Shown here piece by piece: positions 33,964 through 43,479 of a stretch of DNA of 64,000 nt. This DNA comes from Mesonia oceanica. GTDB taxonomy: Bacteria; Bacteroidota; Bacteroidia; Flavobacteriales; Flavobacteriaceae. The DNA is taken from positions 1 to 64,000 of the forward strand of contig NZ_CABVMM010000009.1 of assembly GCF_902499555.1 (NCBI RefSeq). Direction: 5' to 3'. How positions within the stretch are numbered: the first letter of the stretch is position 1; the number at the start of each line of letters is the position of its first letter. Under the pieces are notes generated by a model. It was not told the origin of the DNA. It made no database searches and saw nothing but the letters and a program-made list of their open reading frames with translations. Made by a program: the position numbers and the translations under genes.

Positions 33964-34706
33964 TTTTTGTTCCGTACGTAAATCAATTTGAATCTGTTGT
34001 TGTTATGCTGATTTTCGCGGGATTCTACCTCAAATTTATTAATGGAATTAATCATTGGGGTGAGTTTCTGGAAGCCGTAATTTCTAGAGTCGAAGTTGGG
34101 TTGCTTTTTTTGAAGCAAACTCCCTACATCTCCTAAAAATGCCCAACCATCTTCATCGGCTATATCAGAAATAGTGGAAGCAATTAATTTTATGACTTTC
34201 GGTGTAATTTTATCGACATCGTCTTTTTTATCTTCTTTTGATTTTGAAGAATTTTTGCTCTCGATTTCTTTATTCTGGTTCTTTAATATTTCAATATAGA
34301 TAAACTTATCGCAGGCTACAATAAAAGGTTCTGGGGTTTTCTTTTCGCCAATTCCTATTACATTTTTACCGGCTTCCCGAAGTCGCGTAGCGAGTTTTGT
34401 GAAATCGCTATCACTGGAAACCAAACAAAAACCATCTACTTTATTGGAATATAAAATATCCATGGCATCAATGATCATGGCAGAATCGGTTGCATTTTTA
34501 CCTTGCGTATAAGCGTATTGTTGAATAGGGTTTACCGCATTTTCCAATAAAACACTTTTCCATTTGTTAAGATGAGGCTTGGTCCAGTCACCGTAAATTC
34601 TTTTAATAGTAGGATTACCGTACTTGGCAATTTCCTGTAACATTTCTGTAATGTAAGCCGACGGGATGTTATCGCCATCTATTAGAACTGCCAATTTATT
34701 TTCCAT
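33960..34706 (-). CDS. NYN-domain protein with C-terminal LOTUS/OST-HTH-like domain
   Basis: 248 aa. The N-terminal NYN (PIN-like) nuclease domain has the expected acidic set: D10/D12 (LIDGDNIP), D74 (GKNATDSAMIID) and D99/D101 (LVSSDSDF). A Lys/Asp/Glu-rich linker (~145-170) leads to a C-terminal winged-helix-like LOTUS domain (ADEDGWAFLGDVGSLLQKKQPNFDSRNYGFQKLTPMINS). This LabA/MARF1-like arrangement suggests an RNA-directed endoribonuclease. It lies 9 nt after ypdA in the rpe-ypdA-NYN operon. Confidence 0.9.
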   Translation of the reverse strand: MENKLAVLIDGDNIPSAYITEMLQEIAKYGNPTIKRIYGDWTKPHLNKWKSVLLENAVNPIQQYAYTQGKNATDSAMIIDAMDILYSNKVDGFCLVSSDSDFTKLATRLREAGKNVIGIGEKKTPEPFIVACDKFIYIEILKNQNKEIESKNSSKSKEDKKDDVDKITPKVIKLIASTISDIADEDGWAFLGDVGSLLQKKQPNFDSRNYGFQKLTPMINSINKFEVESRENQHNNNRFKLIYVRNKN

Positions 34707-34715
34707 AGTTGTTTT

Positions 34716-35702
34716 TTAGTTGCAAGAGATGTTTTCCATAATCATCTTGGCGTGAATACGTGAATTTTCTATAAACCACTTATGTGTTTCCAACCCGCCA
34801 CAAATCACTCCGGCCAAGTAAACTCCTTTTAAGTTGGTTTCCATGGTTTGTGGATCGTATTTTGGAATTTTATTTTCTTTATCTCGTAGTTGAATTCCTA
34901 CTTCTTCTAAAAATTTAAAATTAGGTCGGTAACCGGTTAATGCTAAAACAAAGTCATTTTTTAAGGTTTTTTTGTTTCCGTTTTCATCTTCAATATCCAC
35001 CTCGTTTTCTCGTATTTCAGTAATAATAGAATTGAAATAAGCATTGATGCTCCCTTCTTCAATTCGGTTCACAATATCGGGTCTTACCCAATATTTTACT
35101 CGTTCACCAATAGATTTTCCACGCACAACCATGCTTACCCGGCCACCTTTTCTATAAACTTCTAATGCGGCATCCACAGAAGAATTACTAGCGCCCACTA
35201 CAATTACATCTTGATTAGAAAAGTAATGAGGGTCATTATAATAATGATAGACTTTAGGTAAATCTTCTCCTTTTACATTCATATAATTAGGAATGTCGTA
35301 AAAGCCGGTAGCGATGACTACATTTTTAGAAGAATAGGTTTCTTTGCTAGTTTCTACTTCATAAAAATCACCACTTTTTTTAACTGAATTTACTTTTTCA
35401 AATAAATGGATATCGAGTTTTTTTGAAGTCGCAATTCTTCTGTAATATTCTAGGGCTTCAGCCTTGCTAGGTTTTGCGTTTTTACTGATAAAGGGAATTT
35501 GATCGATCTCTAATTTTTCTGAAGAAGAAAAAAACGTCATATTGGTCGGATAATTATACAAGGAATTGACCAACGGACCTTTTTCAATAACCACATAAGA
35601 AAGGTTTCTTTTTTGGGCTTCAATGGCACAAGCAATACCGATAGGACCAGCTCCAATAATTACAACGTCTAACAAATCTTTACCTGAATTATGAGTTTGC
35701 AA
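34716..35702 (-). CDS. ypdA: YpdA-type NADPH-dependent bacillithiol disulfide reductase
   Basis: 328 aa two-dinucleotide-fold flavoprotein. FAD motif VVIIGAGPIGIACAIEAQKR; YNYPTNMTFFSSSEKLEI is characteristic of YpdA. NADPH motif VIVVGASNSSVDAALEVYRKGG; FVLALTGYRPNFKFLEEVGI near the end. There is no CxxC pair as in thioredoxin reductase, consistent with YpdA. It would reduce bacillithiol disulfide, a thiol cofactor present in many Bacteroidota. It overlaps the end of rpe by 14 bp. Confidence 0.9.
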   Translation of the reverse strand: MQTHNSGKDLLDVVIIGAGPIGIACAIEAQKRNLSYVVIEKGPLVNSLYNYPTNMTFFSSSEKLEIDQIPFISKNAKPSKAEALEYYRRIATSKKLDIHLFEKVNSVKKSGDFYEVETSKETYSSKNVVIATGFYDIPNYMNVKGEDLPKVYHYYNDPHYFSNQDVIVVGASNSSVDAALEVYRKGGRVSMVVRGKSIGERVKYWVRPDIVNRIEEGSINAYFNSIITEIRENEVDIEDENGNKKTLKNDFVLALTGYRPNFKFLEEVGIQLRDKENKIPKYDPQTMETNLKGVYLAGVICGGLETHKWFIENSRIHAKMIMENISCN

Positions 35703-36348
35703 TTTCTTTTAATTCTTTAACTGTTTCTTTTGGAGTAGCAGATTTGAAAACAAAACTTCCGGCTACCAATACATCGGCTCCGGCTTCTACTAGTTGTTTG
35801 GCATTTTTATCGGTTACACCACCATCGATCTCAATTTGTGTTGCAGCGTTGTTATCTAAGATAATTTCTTTAAGCTGTCGGGTTTTTTTGTAGGTGTTTT
35901 CAATAAAGCTTTGACCGCCAAAACCGGGGTTTACGCTCATTATACAAACCAAATCAATATCGTTAATTACGTCTTCTAACAACGCAACATTGGTATGTGG
36001 GTTAATGGCAACTCCAGCTCTCATTCCTTCCGCTTTAATGGCTTGAAGAGTTCTGTGTAAATGTGTACAAGCTTCGTAGTGAACCGTTAAAATATCGGCA
36101 CCTAATTCTGCAAAAGTTTTAATGTATCGATCAGGATCTACAATCATTAAATGTACATCAATTACTTTTCCGGCGTGGCGGTTAATGGCTTCTAAGACCG
36201 GCATCCCAAATGAGATGTTCGGTACAAAAACTCCGTCCATAATATCAATATGAAACCAATCTGCATCACTTTCGTTAACCATTTCAATATCACGTTGAAG
36301 GTTGGCGAAATCTGCTGCTAGAATAGAGGGGGCTATTAATTTTTCCAT
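35689..36348 (-). CDS. rpe: Ribulose-phosphate 3-epimerase
   Basis: 219 aa TIM barrel of the pentose phosphate pathway, interconverting ribulose 5-phosphate and xylulose 5-phosphate. Signatures: APSILAADFANLQRDIEM, WFHIDIMDGVFVPNISFG, DVHLMIVDPDRYI, MSVNPGFGGQSFI and IEIDGGVTDKNAKQLVEAGADVLVAGS. Metal and catalytic residues lie in the HIDIMDG and EIDGG motifs. Usual length. First gene of the rpe-ypdA-NYN operon, with a perfect -7 box upstream. Confidence 0.97.
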   Translation of the reverse strand: MEKLIAPSILAADFANLQRDIEMVNESDADWFHIDIMDGVFVPNISFGMPVLEAINRHAGKVIDVHLMIVDPDRYIKTFAELGADILTVHYEACTHLHRTLQAIKAEGMRAGVAINPHTNVALLEDVINDIDLVCIMSVNPGFGGQSFIENTYKKTRQLKEIILDNNAATQIEIDGGVTDKNAKQLVEAGADVLVAGSFVFKSATPKETVKELKEIANS

Positions 36349-36369
36349 TTTTCTTGTTTAATTGAACTA

Positions 36370-36377
36370 CAAAAATA
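36370..36377 (-). promoter_or_regulatory. -7 box of the rpe operon (TAttTTTG)
   Basis: Perfect box on the minus strand ending 21 nt before the rpe ATG. Confidence 0.6.
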
Positions 36378-36400
36378 CTAAGAAATAATGGATTAATTTT

Positions 36401-36808
36401 TTATTGATATTTTAGAAACTGTTTGAGCACTTCTTCTGCAGCATTTTTAAGTTTTTCATCTAGCAATTTTAGGTGATCAAAAAATTCTTTTAAATTTTCG
36501 TATTGAAAAACATCGTTTTCACAGATGTAATCGCAAAGATAGTTGTCAAAGGAAGGTTGAGGAGCTCTTTCTTCAAAGATTTTGATAATGCTATGATGCC
36601 TATCGTCTTTTTTGATTTTTTCCCAAAGCTGTTTTATTATGGCAGTAGGACCATCGATGACCTGATAGAAATTTCCTTCTGAAAATAATAAAATTCCATA
36701 GATTCCTCTTTTGTGATTTTTTTGTTGGCTCTTAGAAAGTAATTCTTGAATTTTCATAGGGGTTAAAGTAGAGCCTACGTTACTTACGTAAAAAATAATA
36801 ATTCGCAT
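36401..36808 (-). CDS. BLUF-domain blue-light photoreceptor, single domain
   Basis: 135 aa, essentially one BLUF domain plus its C-terminal helices. The photocycle residues are all present with canonical spacing: Y7 (IIFYVSN), N31 (QKNHKRGIYG) and Q49 (GNFYQVIDG), matching Y21, N45 and Q63 of AppA. DDRHHSIIKIFEERAP is the following conserved region. FAD should bind and give the typical red-shifted signalling state. With no output domain, it must signal through a partner; none is adjacent. One deviation: the usual GITG turn reads GIYG. Confidence 0.92.
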   Translation of the reverse strand: MRIIIFYVSNVGSTLTPMKIQELLSKSQQKNHKRGIYGILLFSEGNFYQVIDGPTAIIKQLWEKIKKDDRHHSIIKIFEERAPQPSFDNYLCDYICENDVFQYENLKEFFDHLKLLDEKLKNAAEEVLKQFLKYQ

Positions 36809-36884
36809 TCATTGGTTTTTCGGTTAAAGTACTAAAAAACCGATTAAATGTTCATTTTTATGTAATGTAAAATTTATAAGCACT

Positions 36885-36911
36885 AAAAAACCCCGGTAAT
36901 CAGCCGGGGTT
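36885..36911 (-). terminator. Terminator of rpoD
   Basis: Stem aaccccgg / ccggggtt (36889-36896 with 36904-36911), loop taatcag. On the minus strand it is followed by a T6 run. It lies 65 nt past the rpoD stop. Confidence 0.9.
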
Positions 36912-36975
36912 CCATTCATCAATCAAAAAACGAACAGTTATGAATTACTGTTTGTTATTACAAAGTTACAAAATT

Positions 36976-37839
36976 TTAACCTAAGTAAGTTTTTAAAATT
37001 TTGCTTCTAGAAGTGTGTTTTAATCTTCTAATAGCTTTCTCTTTAATTTGTCTTACTCTTTCTCTGGTTAGATCAAAAGTTTCTCCTATCTCTTCTAGAG
37101 TCATAGGGTGTTGATTTCCCAGTCCAAAATAAAGTCTTACAACGTCTGCTTCTCTTGGGGTTAAAGTTTCTAGTGAACGTTCGATTTCGGTTTTCAAAGA
37201 TTCATGAATTAAATCTTTATCCGGATTGGGAGACTCTCCTGAACGAACTACATCATATAGGTTGGAATCTTCTCCTTCTACTAGGGGAGCATCCATAGAT
37301 AAATGACGACCAGAATTTTTCATGGATTCTTTTACGTCGTTTACTGTCATATCTAACTCTTTAGCAATTTCTTCGGCGCTTGGTGGTCTTTCATTTGCTT
37401 GTTCTAATGAAGCAAAGGTTTTATTGATTTTATTGATAGAACCAATTTTGTTAAGCGGTAAGCGTACAATTCTAGACTGTTCTGCTAAAGCTTGTAAAAT
37501 AGATTGTCTAATCCACCATACAGCGTAAGAAATAAATTTAAAACCTCTTGTTTCATCAAATCTTTTGGCAGCTTTAATTAAACCTAAATTTCCTTCATTA
37601 ATAAGGTCTGGTAAGGTTAAACCTTGGTTTTGGTACTGTTTTGCTACAGAGACCACAAAACGCAAATTGGCGTTTGTAAGTTTTTCTAGCGCTCTGTCAT
37701 CGCCGGCTTTAATGCGTTGTGCTAATTCTACTTCTTCTTCGGCGGTAATTAAATCTACTTTACCAATTTCTTGTAAATACTTGTCTAGCGAAGCAGTTTC
37801 TCTGTTAGTTACCTGCTTCGTAATTTTAAGTTGTCTCAT
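36976..37839 (-). CDS. rpoD: Primary sigma factor (Bacteroidota RpoD/SigA type)
   Basis: 287 aa. Region 1.2 ([30 protein letters not shown]), region 2 ([66 protein letters not shown]), region 3 and region 4 ([44 protein letters not shown]) are complete. Region 1.1 is absent, as in Bacteroidota, where this protein is the housekeeping sigma recognising TTTG/TAnnTTTG. The promoter boxes in this window fit that. It stands alone with its own terminator. Confidence 0.97.
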   Translation of the reverse strand: MRQLKITKQVTNRETASLDKYLQEIGKVDLITAEEEVELAQRIKAGDDRALEKLTNANLRFVVSVAKQYQNQGLTLPDLINEGNLGLIKAAKRFDETRGFKFISYAVWWIRQSILQALAEQSRIVRLPLNKIGSINKINKTFASLEQANERPPSAEEIAKELDMTVNDVKESMKNSGRHLSMDAPLVEGEDSNLYDVVRSGESPNPDKDLIHESLKTEIERSLETLTPREADVVRLYFGLGNQHPMTLEEIGETFDLTRERVRQIKEKAIRRLKHTSRSKILKTYLG

Positions 37840-37981
37840 TTACGATCTCCAGATTAAAATATGGGTTATACTTATTGTACGTAAGATTTATTTGTTTTGT
37901 TACAAAAGACATTCAATTTTTTTAGAAAAGATTGAAAACAAGTACTTGTCGTTAGAAAATGAGCGGGATTACAGAAAAATA

Positions 37982-38015
37982 AAAAAGCCTGTTTGAATTT
38001 TCAAACAGGCTTTTT
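37982..38015 (-). terminator. Terminator of the proC-proB-proA operon
   Basis: Stem aaaaagcctgtttga / tcaaacaggcttttt with a short AT loop, 20 nt past the proA stop on the minus strand. Confidence 0.92.
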
Positions 38016-38034
38016 AAAATCTTGATTATATAAA

Positions 38035-39234
38035 TTATACTCTCACGTGACCATCACCATAAACATAATATTTATTGGTGACCAATTGTTTAAGTCCTAA
38101 TGGACCTCTGTGGTGTAATTTGTCGGTACTAATAGCAAGTTCTGCTCCAACTCCCATTTGACCTCCATCGGTAAATCGGGTAGAAGCGTTGTGATAAACT
38201 GCCGCACTATCAATTTGCTCCATAAACTTAGTAGCTTTTTCTTTATCCTCGGTAATGATAGAAGCGGAGTGACCTCCTGAGTATTGATTTATTTTTTCAA
38301 TAACTTCATCAATTCCATCAGCTTCAGCTACAACTATTTTCAACGCTAAAAATTCTTCATACCAAGTATCTTCATTTGGTATTTTTTCTTCATCGGTTAA
38401 AATCGTTCCCACTTTTTCATCTACTAAAATTTCTACGTTTGCCTCTTTAAGAACAGTTTGGAGCTCTTTGAGTTTAGCTTCGTAATTAGGAATTTTTTTA
38501 TCAATTAAGACCTTGTCAAGTGCGTTACAACCTGAAATTTTATCTGTTTTAGCATTAAGAATAACTTTTACCGCTTTTTCCCAATCGGCATCTTCGGCAA
38601 CATATAGATAGTTGTTTCCTCGACCACTAATGAGTACGGCACATTTAGCGTTGTCTTTTACAAACTGAATTAAACGTTCGCCTCCACGTGGTACAATTAA
38701 ATCTAATTGAACTGGTGGGTTTTGTAAGAATTCTCTTGTTTCCGTTCTATCGGTAAACATTAACTTAATCCAATCTTTAGAAAGACCATTTTCTTCTAAA
38801 GCCTCGTGCCAACATTTTTCGAGAATAATATTACTATTTTTAGCTTCTTTACCACCTTTAAGGTAAATTTTATTATTGGCTTTAAAGGCAAGAACGGCAG
38901 CTTCAATCGTTACATCTGGTCGGGATTCATAAATAATCATGATGGTCCCGAAAGGAGCGGTTTTATTTACAATGTTAAGGCCGCTATCTAGAGTTCTGTT
39001 AGAAATTTCCTGTCCTACAGGATCGTCTTGTTCTTTAACTTCTTTGATTGCTTGAATCATTCCATCGACTTTGGCTTCATTTACCACCAATCGGTCGTAA
39101 AGGGCTTGGTCATCTTTATCGAATGCTTCCAGGTCTTTTTTATTTTCTGCGATAATGTTAGAACGTTCTCTGTCGATAATTTTCATCATCGAGTTCAAAA
39201 CTTTATCTTTTATAGTTGAATCTAATAATTCCAT
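38035..39234 (-). CDS. proA: Glutamate-5-semialdehyde dehydrogenase (gamma-glutamyl phosphate reductase)
   Basis: 399 aa, aldehyde-dehydrogenase fold. It reduces gamma-glutamyl phosphate with NADPH in proline synthesis. The active-site Cys lies in DKISGCNALDKVL; GTIMIIYESRPDVTIEAAVLAFKANNKIYLKGGKEA binds the nucleotide; AVYHNASTRFTDGGQMGVGAELAIST and HHRGPLGLKQL are family motifs. Last gene of proC-proB-proA, 29 nt after proB, followed by a strong terminator. Confidence 0.97.
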   Translation of the reverse strand: MELLDSTIKDKVLNSMMKIIDRERSNIIAENKKDLEAFDKDDQALYDRLVVNEAKVDGMIQAIKEVKEQDDPVGQEISNRTLDSGLNIVNKTAPFGTIMIIYESRPDVTIEAAVLAFKANNKIYLKGGKEAKNSNIILEKCWHEALEENGLSKDWIKLMFTDRTETREFLQNPPVQLDLIVPRGGERLIQFVKDNAKCAVLISGRGNNYLYVAEDADWEKAVKVILNAKTDKISGCNALDKVLIDKKIPNYEAKLKELQTVLKEANVEILVDEKVGTILTDEEKIPNEDTWYEEFLALKIVVAEADGIDEVIEKINQYSGGHSASIITEDKEKATKFMEQIDSAAVYHNASTRFTDGGQMGVGAELAISTDKLHHRGPLGLKQLVTNKYYVYGDGHVRV

Positions 39235-39263
39235 GTGTCGGTTTTTAAGATTTTAAAATTTAC

Positions 39264-40040
39264 TTATGCGGTAAACTTTGTACCTACATCTTTTCCATCA
39301 ATTATATCAACAATTACGTTGTGTCGTTTACCATTTGCGATGTAGGTTGGTATATCTTTATTCGCTGTTCCTTTTGCTATTTTTAATTTGGAGCCCATTC
39401 CTCCTCGGCCTTCACCTTCACCTTTGTCTGAAGATTGAACGTATTTTTCAACATTCTCATCAACTTTAACTTCGTTCAGTTTTTCTGAATTTTCATCTTC
39501 CGGGTGACCGGTATAGAATCCTTCAATATCGGTAAGAATAATTAGCTTATCGGCATTAATCAATTCGGCAACTAAACTTGCTAATTCATCATTATCAGAG
39601 AACATAGACATGGTTAACGAAACGGCATCATCTTCATTTGCGATAGGAATAATTCCTTCTGCTAACAAACCTTCATAGCAGTTAATCATGTTTTCTCTGT
39701 GCTTACCTGGGTCGAAGTCTCTTTTAGTGGCTAATACTTGAGCGCAACGCATACCGTAGTCATGAAAAATGCTGTAGTAATGCCTCATCATTCTTGGTTG
39801 TCCTACGGCAGAAAAGACTTGTCTTCTAATTGATTTGTCTTGAATTTTACATCCGCCAAGTATTTCTTGTCCTGCGATGGAAGAACCAGAAGAGACCAAT
39901 ACCGTCATGATATCTCTTTCGTACAGTTCTGCTATTTGTCTAACAAGTTCTTTTAAAACAGGTCCTAAAATTCGGTTGTCTTTGTTGGTCATTACGTTAG
40001 TTCCAACCTTAATTACAACTCTTTTTGTATCCTCGTCCAT
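39264..40040 (-). CDS. proB: Glutamate 5-kinase (no PUA domain)
   Basis: 258 aa amino-acid-kinase fold. It phosphorylates glutamate in the first step of proline synthesis. VVIKVGTNVMTN (phosphate loop), VLVSSGSSIAGQEILGG, PIANEDDAVS, DNDELASLVAELINADKLIILTDIEGFYTG and GRGGMGSKLKIAK are present. The C-terminal PUA domain of the E. coli enzyme is missing; feedback inhibition may differ. It lies 20 nt after proC. Confidence 0.95.
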   Translation of the reverse strand: MDEDTKRVVIKVGTNVMTNKDNRILGPVLKELVRQIAELYERDIMTVLVSSGSSIAGQEILGGCKIQDKSIRRQVFSAVGQPRMMRHYYSIFHDYGMRCAQVLATKRDFDPGKHRENMINCYEGLLAEGIIPIANEDDAVSLTMSMFSDNDELASLVAELINADKLIILTDIEGFYTGHPEDENSEKLNEVKVDENVEKYVQSSDKGEGEGRGGMGSKLKIAKGTANKDIPTYIANGKRHNVIVDIIDGKDVGTKFTA

Positions 40041-40060
40041 AATTGGTTTATAATGAATAA

Positions 40061-40864
40061 TTATTTTTCTCCTAATTCAACAGCTCTATTAAATGCTGCG
40101 TAAGCTGCTTCTTTTATAAGGTCTTTCACATTATTATCATCCATCGAGTCTAATGCAGCTCTGGTGGTTCCTCCTTTGGAGGCTACTCGGTTCATCCAAG
40201 TCTGTGGTGATAGATCATTTCTATTGAAAAGTTCTACAGCACCTTCAAAAGTATTGCTTACTAAGACTTTTGAATCGTGGTCTGAAAAGCCCATCTTTTT
40301 AGCAGCTTCCAACATAGAATTCATAAAGTAGAATACATATGCAGGGCCACTCCCAGAAATACCGGTAGAAGCATCTATGAATTTTTCGGTGTCTACGTGA
40401 ATGGATTCTCCTGTGGTATCTAATAAGTTTCTAATCGCTAATAATTCTACGCGGGAAACTTTCTCAGATTCGGTGTAAGAGGTTACTCCTTTACCAACTT
40501 GTGCCGGTAAGTTAGGCATGGTTCTTACAACTTTTGCAGCACCTAATCTTTCTTGAATAGATTCTATGGTCACTCCGGCCATCAAAGAAATAAAGATTTG
40601 ACTCTCGTTAATCATTGGTTTCATTTCGGCAAAAAGCTCATCGCTATGATAAGGTTTTACAGCAATGAAAACTAAGTCTGCTTCTGGTAAGCAGTCTTCT
40701 AATTTATCGTAAACATCAAAATGTGAAACTTCTTTTAGAGATAAGATTTTTTCTGGATCAGTATCATATATTTTTAGGTTTTTCTCACCAAGGAGGGTAG
40801 ATTTTACCATTCCCTCTGCGTAAGTTAACCCCATATTTCCTGCTCCAATAACTAATACTTTCAT
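40061..40864 (-). CDS. proC: Pyrroline-5-carboxylate reductase
   Basis: 267 aa. Reduces pyrroline-5-carboxylate to proline with NADPH, the last step of the pathway. N-terminal Rossmann motif VLVIGAGNMGLTYAEGM, then VFIAVKPYH, VVRTMPNLPAQVGKG, the family signature STGISGSGPAYVFYFMNSMLEAA and SKGGTTRAALDSMDDNNV. First gene of the operon; the gene order C-B-A puts the last enzyme first. The upstream 286 bp hold an 8-bp inverted repeat but no clear -7 box. Confidence 0.96.
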   Translation of the reverse strand: MKVLVIGAGNMGLTYAEGMVKSTLLGEKNLKIYDTDPEKILSLKEVSHFDVYDKLEDCLPEADLVFIAVKPYHSDELFAEMKPMINESQIFISLMAGVTIESIQERLGAAKVVRTMPNLPAQVGKGVTSYTESEKVSRVELLAIRNLLDTTGESIHVDTEKFIDASTGISGSGPAYVFYFMNSMLEAAKKMGFSDHDSKVLVSNTFEGAVELFNRNDLSPQTWMNRVASKGGTTRAALDSMDDNNVKDLIKEAAYAAFNRAVELGEK

Positions 40865-40967
40865 CTTTTATATTTCTTGGTTTAGTATTTATTTGCTCTA
40901 TAATGTGCAAGTACTGTGCAGATGTCTATTAAAATCTAGCAAATTCACAGCTATCCGCAAATTAGTA

Positions 40968-40989
40968 ATTAACTAGTGTATTAGTTAAT
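40968..40989. repeat. Perfect 8-bp inverted repeat upstream of proC
   Basis: ATTAACTA, spacer gtgtat, TAGTTAAT: a perfect dyad 104 bp upstream of the proC ATG. No T-run; possible operator for the proline operon. Confidence 0.45.
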
Positions 40990-41111
40990 ACTTTGACATT
41001 ATTTTAATAAAAATATATAGATAATCTAATTTGATAAGAAAAGTTGAAAATTTTAATAACTGCCAAAGCGTCGAAAGGTGCTAGTATGTCAGTTAAAAAA
41101 ATCTTAAAATA

Positions 41112-41140
41112 AAAAAGCTCCGAATATTTCGGAGCTTTTT
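41112..41140 (-). terminator. Terminator of pnp
   Basis: Stem gctccgaa (41117-41124) / ttcggagc (41128-41135) with A5 and T-run flanks, ~10 nt past the pnp stop on the minus strand. Confidence 0.92.
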
Positions 41141-41150
41141 TTATTGGATT

Positions 41151-43322
41151 TTAAGAACAATTACTTTTCGTTATTATTCTCCCTTTTTTGTCTTCTCTTG
41201 GAGGTCTTGGAAGAAGCGCCTTTCTAGAAACTTTTTCTTTTCTAGTTTTAGGGTCTACTCCAAAGTATTTTACATCAATAACATCACCCATATTTACAAC
41301 ATCGGTTACATTATTAGTACGTTCCCAAGCAAGTTCTGAGATGTGTAATAACACTTCGTTTCCTGGAGCGTCTACATATTCTACAACCGCACCAAAGTCT
41401 AAAATCTTAATTACTTTCACTTCGTAAACACTTCCTTTTTCAGGCTTAAAGGTGATTGAATCGATCTTCGCCATCACTTTATTAATACCTTCTTGGTTGG
41501 TTCCTAAGATTTCAACGATACCTTCTTCGGTAACAGGATCTTCGTTAATAACGATTTCTGTTCCTGTTTCTTTTTGAAGTTCTTGAATTACTTTACCGCC
41601 TGGTCCAATTAAAGCACCAATGAATTCGTTAGCAATTCTACGTGTAATCATTTTAGGAGCGTGACCTTTTACATCTTCACGAGGAGCTTCAATAGTATCG
41701 GTAAGTTTCCCTAGAATGTAAAGTCTTCCTTCTCTTGCTTGTTTTAAGGCTTTAATTAAGATTTCGTAACTTAATCCTTTCACCTTAATATCCATTTGGC
41801 AAGCGGTAATCCCATCTTCTGTTCCCGTAACTTTAAAATCCATATCACCTAAATGATCTTCATCTCCTAAAATATCAGAAAGAACAGCATATTTTCCAGA
41901 ATCTGCATTAGAAATTAATCCCATTGCGATACCGGAAACTGGTTTTTTAATTTTCACCCCCGCATCCATTAATGCCATCGTACCGGCACAAACAGTTGCC
42001 ATTGAAGAAGAACCGTTAGATTCTAAGATTTCTGATACGACACGAACAGTGTAAGGGCAATCTTCAGGAACCATTCCTTTTAATGCTCTTTGTGCTAAGT
42101 TACCGTGCCCAACTTCTCTACGTGAAGTACCTCGAATTGGTCGTGCTTCTCCAGTTGAAAAAGGAGGGAAGTTGTAGTGTAAGTAGAAAGTCTCTTCACC
42201 TTCATAACTTGGCATGTCAATTTGGTTAGCTTCTCTAGAAGTACCTAATGTAACGGTAGCTAAGGCTTGAGTTTCACCTCTTGTAAATATAGAAGAACCG
42301 TGTGTTGATGGTAGGTAATCTACTTCACACCAAATCGGTCTAATTTCGTCTGTTTTTCTTCCGTCTAGACGTAAACCTTCATTTAAGGTTAAATCACGAA
42401 CGGCAGCTTTTTCTGCTTTAGAATAATATTTTGAAATTAAATCTCCAAAATTTTCAACTTCTTCTTCAGAAAAACTGTTTACAATTTCTTCTTTTATTTC
42501 ACCAAAAGCAGTTGATCGTTCTTTTTTAGAAGAACCTGCTTTTGCAACAGCATATACTTTATCGTATGCCATTTCGTGAATTTTTTGCTCAAGTTCTTCA
42601 TCTTCTCTTTCTCCGTCATATTCACGCACTTCTTTTTTACCAAATGCTTCAGCTAATTTTACTTGAGCTTCACATTGTTTTTTAATAGCTTCGTGTGCAA
42701 ACTTGATCGCTTCTGTCATTTCTTCTTCAGAAATTTCATCCATTTCACCTTCCACCATCATGACAGAATCTGCAGAAGCTCCAATCATCATGTCGATGTC
42801 TGAATTTTTTAATTGAGCGCGTGTTGGGTTTATAATAAACTCACCATCTACACGACCTACTCTTACTTCTGAAATTGGACACTCAAACGGAGCGTCTGAA
42901 AGTTGGATAGCTGCTGAAGCTGCCAAACCGGCCATCGCATCTGGCATTACATCTTCATCATGAGACATTAACTGAATCATAATTTGTGTTTCTGCATGGT
43001 AATCTTTTGGGAAAAGTGGTCGAAGTACACGGTCTACTAAACGCATCGTTAATACTTCACCATCACTTGGTCTTGCTTCTCTTTTGAAGAAACCACCCGG
43101 GTAACGTCCTGCTGCAGCAAATTTTTCTCTATAATCTACTGTTAATGGTAAGAAATCTACATCGCTTTGTTTGTAATTAGAAACTAATGTACAAAGCAGC
43201 ATACACTTCCCTGATTGCACAACCACAGAACCGTGTGCTTGTTTTGCTAATTTTCCGGTTTCGATAGAGATTTCTCTTCCATCTCCTAAATCGATAACCT
43301 CTTTAAATGTCTTTGGAATCAT
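41151..43322 (-). CDS. pnp: Polynucleotide phosphorylase
   Basis: 723 aa. Phosphorolytic 3'-5' exoribonuclease of the RNA degradosome type. Two RNase PH domains ([21 protein letters not shown] ... [37 protein letters not shown]), a helical linker, a KH domain ([24 protein letters not shown]) and an S1 domain ([40 protein letters not shown]). Typical length and order. It lies 157 bp downstream of rpsO, the widely conserved rpsO-pnp pair, but a terminator separates them. A GC hairpin (43352-43367) sits 30 nt upstream of its ATG. Confidence 0.98.
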   Translation of the reverse strand: MIPKTFKEVIDLGDGREISIETGKLAKQAHGSVVVQSGKCMLLCTLVSNYKQSDVDFLPLTVDYREKFAAAGRYPGGFFKREARPSDGEVLTMRLVDRVLRPLFPKDYHAETQIMIQLMSHDEDVMPDAMAGLAASAAIQLSDAPFECPISEVRVGRVDGEFIINPTRAQLKNSDIDMMIGASADSVMMVEGEMDEISEEEMTEAIKFAHEAIKKQCEAQVKLAEAFGKKEVREYDGEREDEELEQKIHEMAYDKVYAVAKAGSSKKERSTAFGEIKEEIVNSFSEEEVENFGDLISKYYSKAEKAAVRDLTLNEGLRLDGRKTDEIRPIWCEVDYLPSTHGSSIFTRGETQALATVTLGTSREANQIDMPSYEGEETFYLHYNFPPFSTGEARPIRGTSRREVGHGNLAQRALKGMVPEDCPYTVRVVSEILESNGSSSMATVCAGTMALMDAGVKIKKPVSGIAMGLISNADSGKYAVLSDILGDEDHLGDMDFKVTGTEDGITACQMDIKVKGLSYEILIKALKQAREGRLYILGKLTDTIEAPREDVKGHAPKMITRRIANEFIGALIGPGGKVIQELQKETGTEIVINEDPVTEEGIVEILGTNQEGINKVMAKIDSITFKPEKGSVYEVKVIKILDFGAVVEYVDAPGNEVLLHISELAWERTNNVTDVVNMGDVIDVKYFGVDPKTRKEKVSRKALLPRPPREDKKGRIITKSNCS

Positions 43323-43446
43323 AAAAATTTGTGTTATTAAACAATGGTCTTCCGTCTTACCTGACGGTCAAGGGTTGTGTTGTTGTGTAGTGAGTTGACC
43401 AATGAAAAACTGCCCAATTTTTTGTATGGGCGACAATTTATCTTAT

Positions 43447-43473
43447 AAAAAAAGGGGCGTAAAAAGCCCCTTT
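43447..43473 (-). terminator. Terminator of rpsO
   Basis: Stem aaaggggc (43451-43458) / gccccttt (43466-43473), loop gtaaaaa, T-run on the minus strand. It lies right after the rpsO stop; pnp therefore depends on readthrough or a promoter of its own. Confidence 0.88.
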
Positions 43474-43479
43474 CAATGT

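Noticed and set aside
40865..41111. Proline-rich leader peptide upstream of proC, by analogy with the met leaders.
   Set aside because: No short ORF with clustered Pro codons and no leader terminator in this very AT-rich gap.
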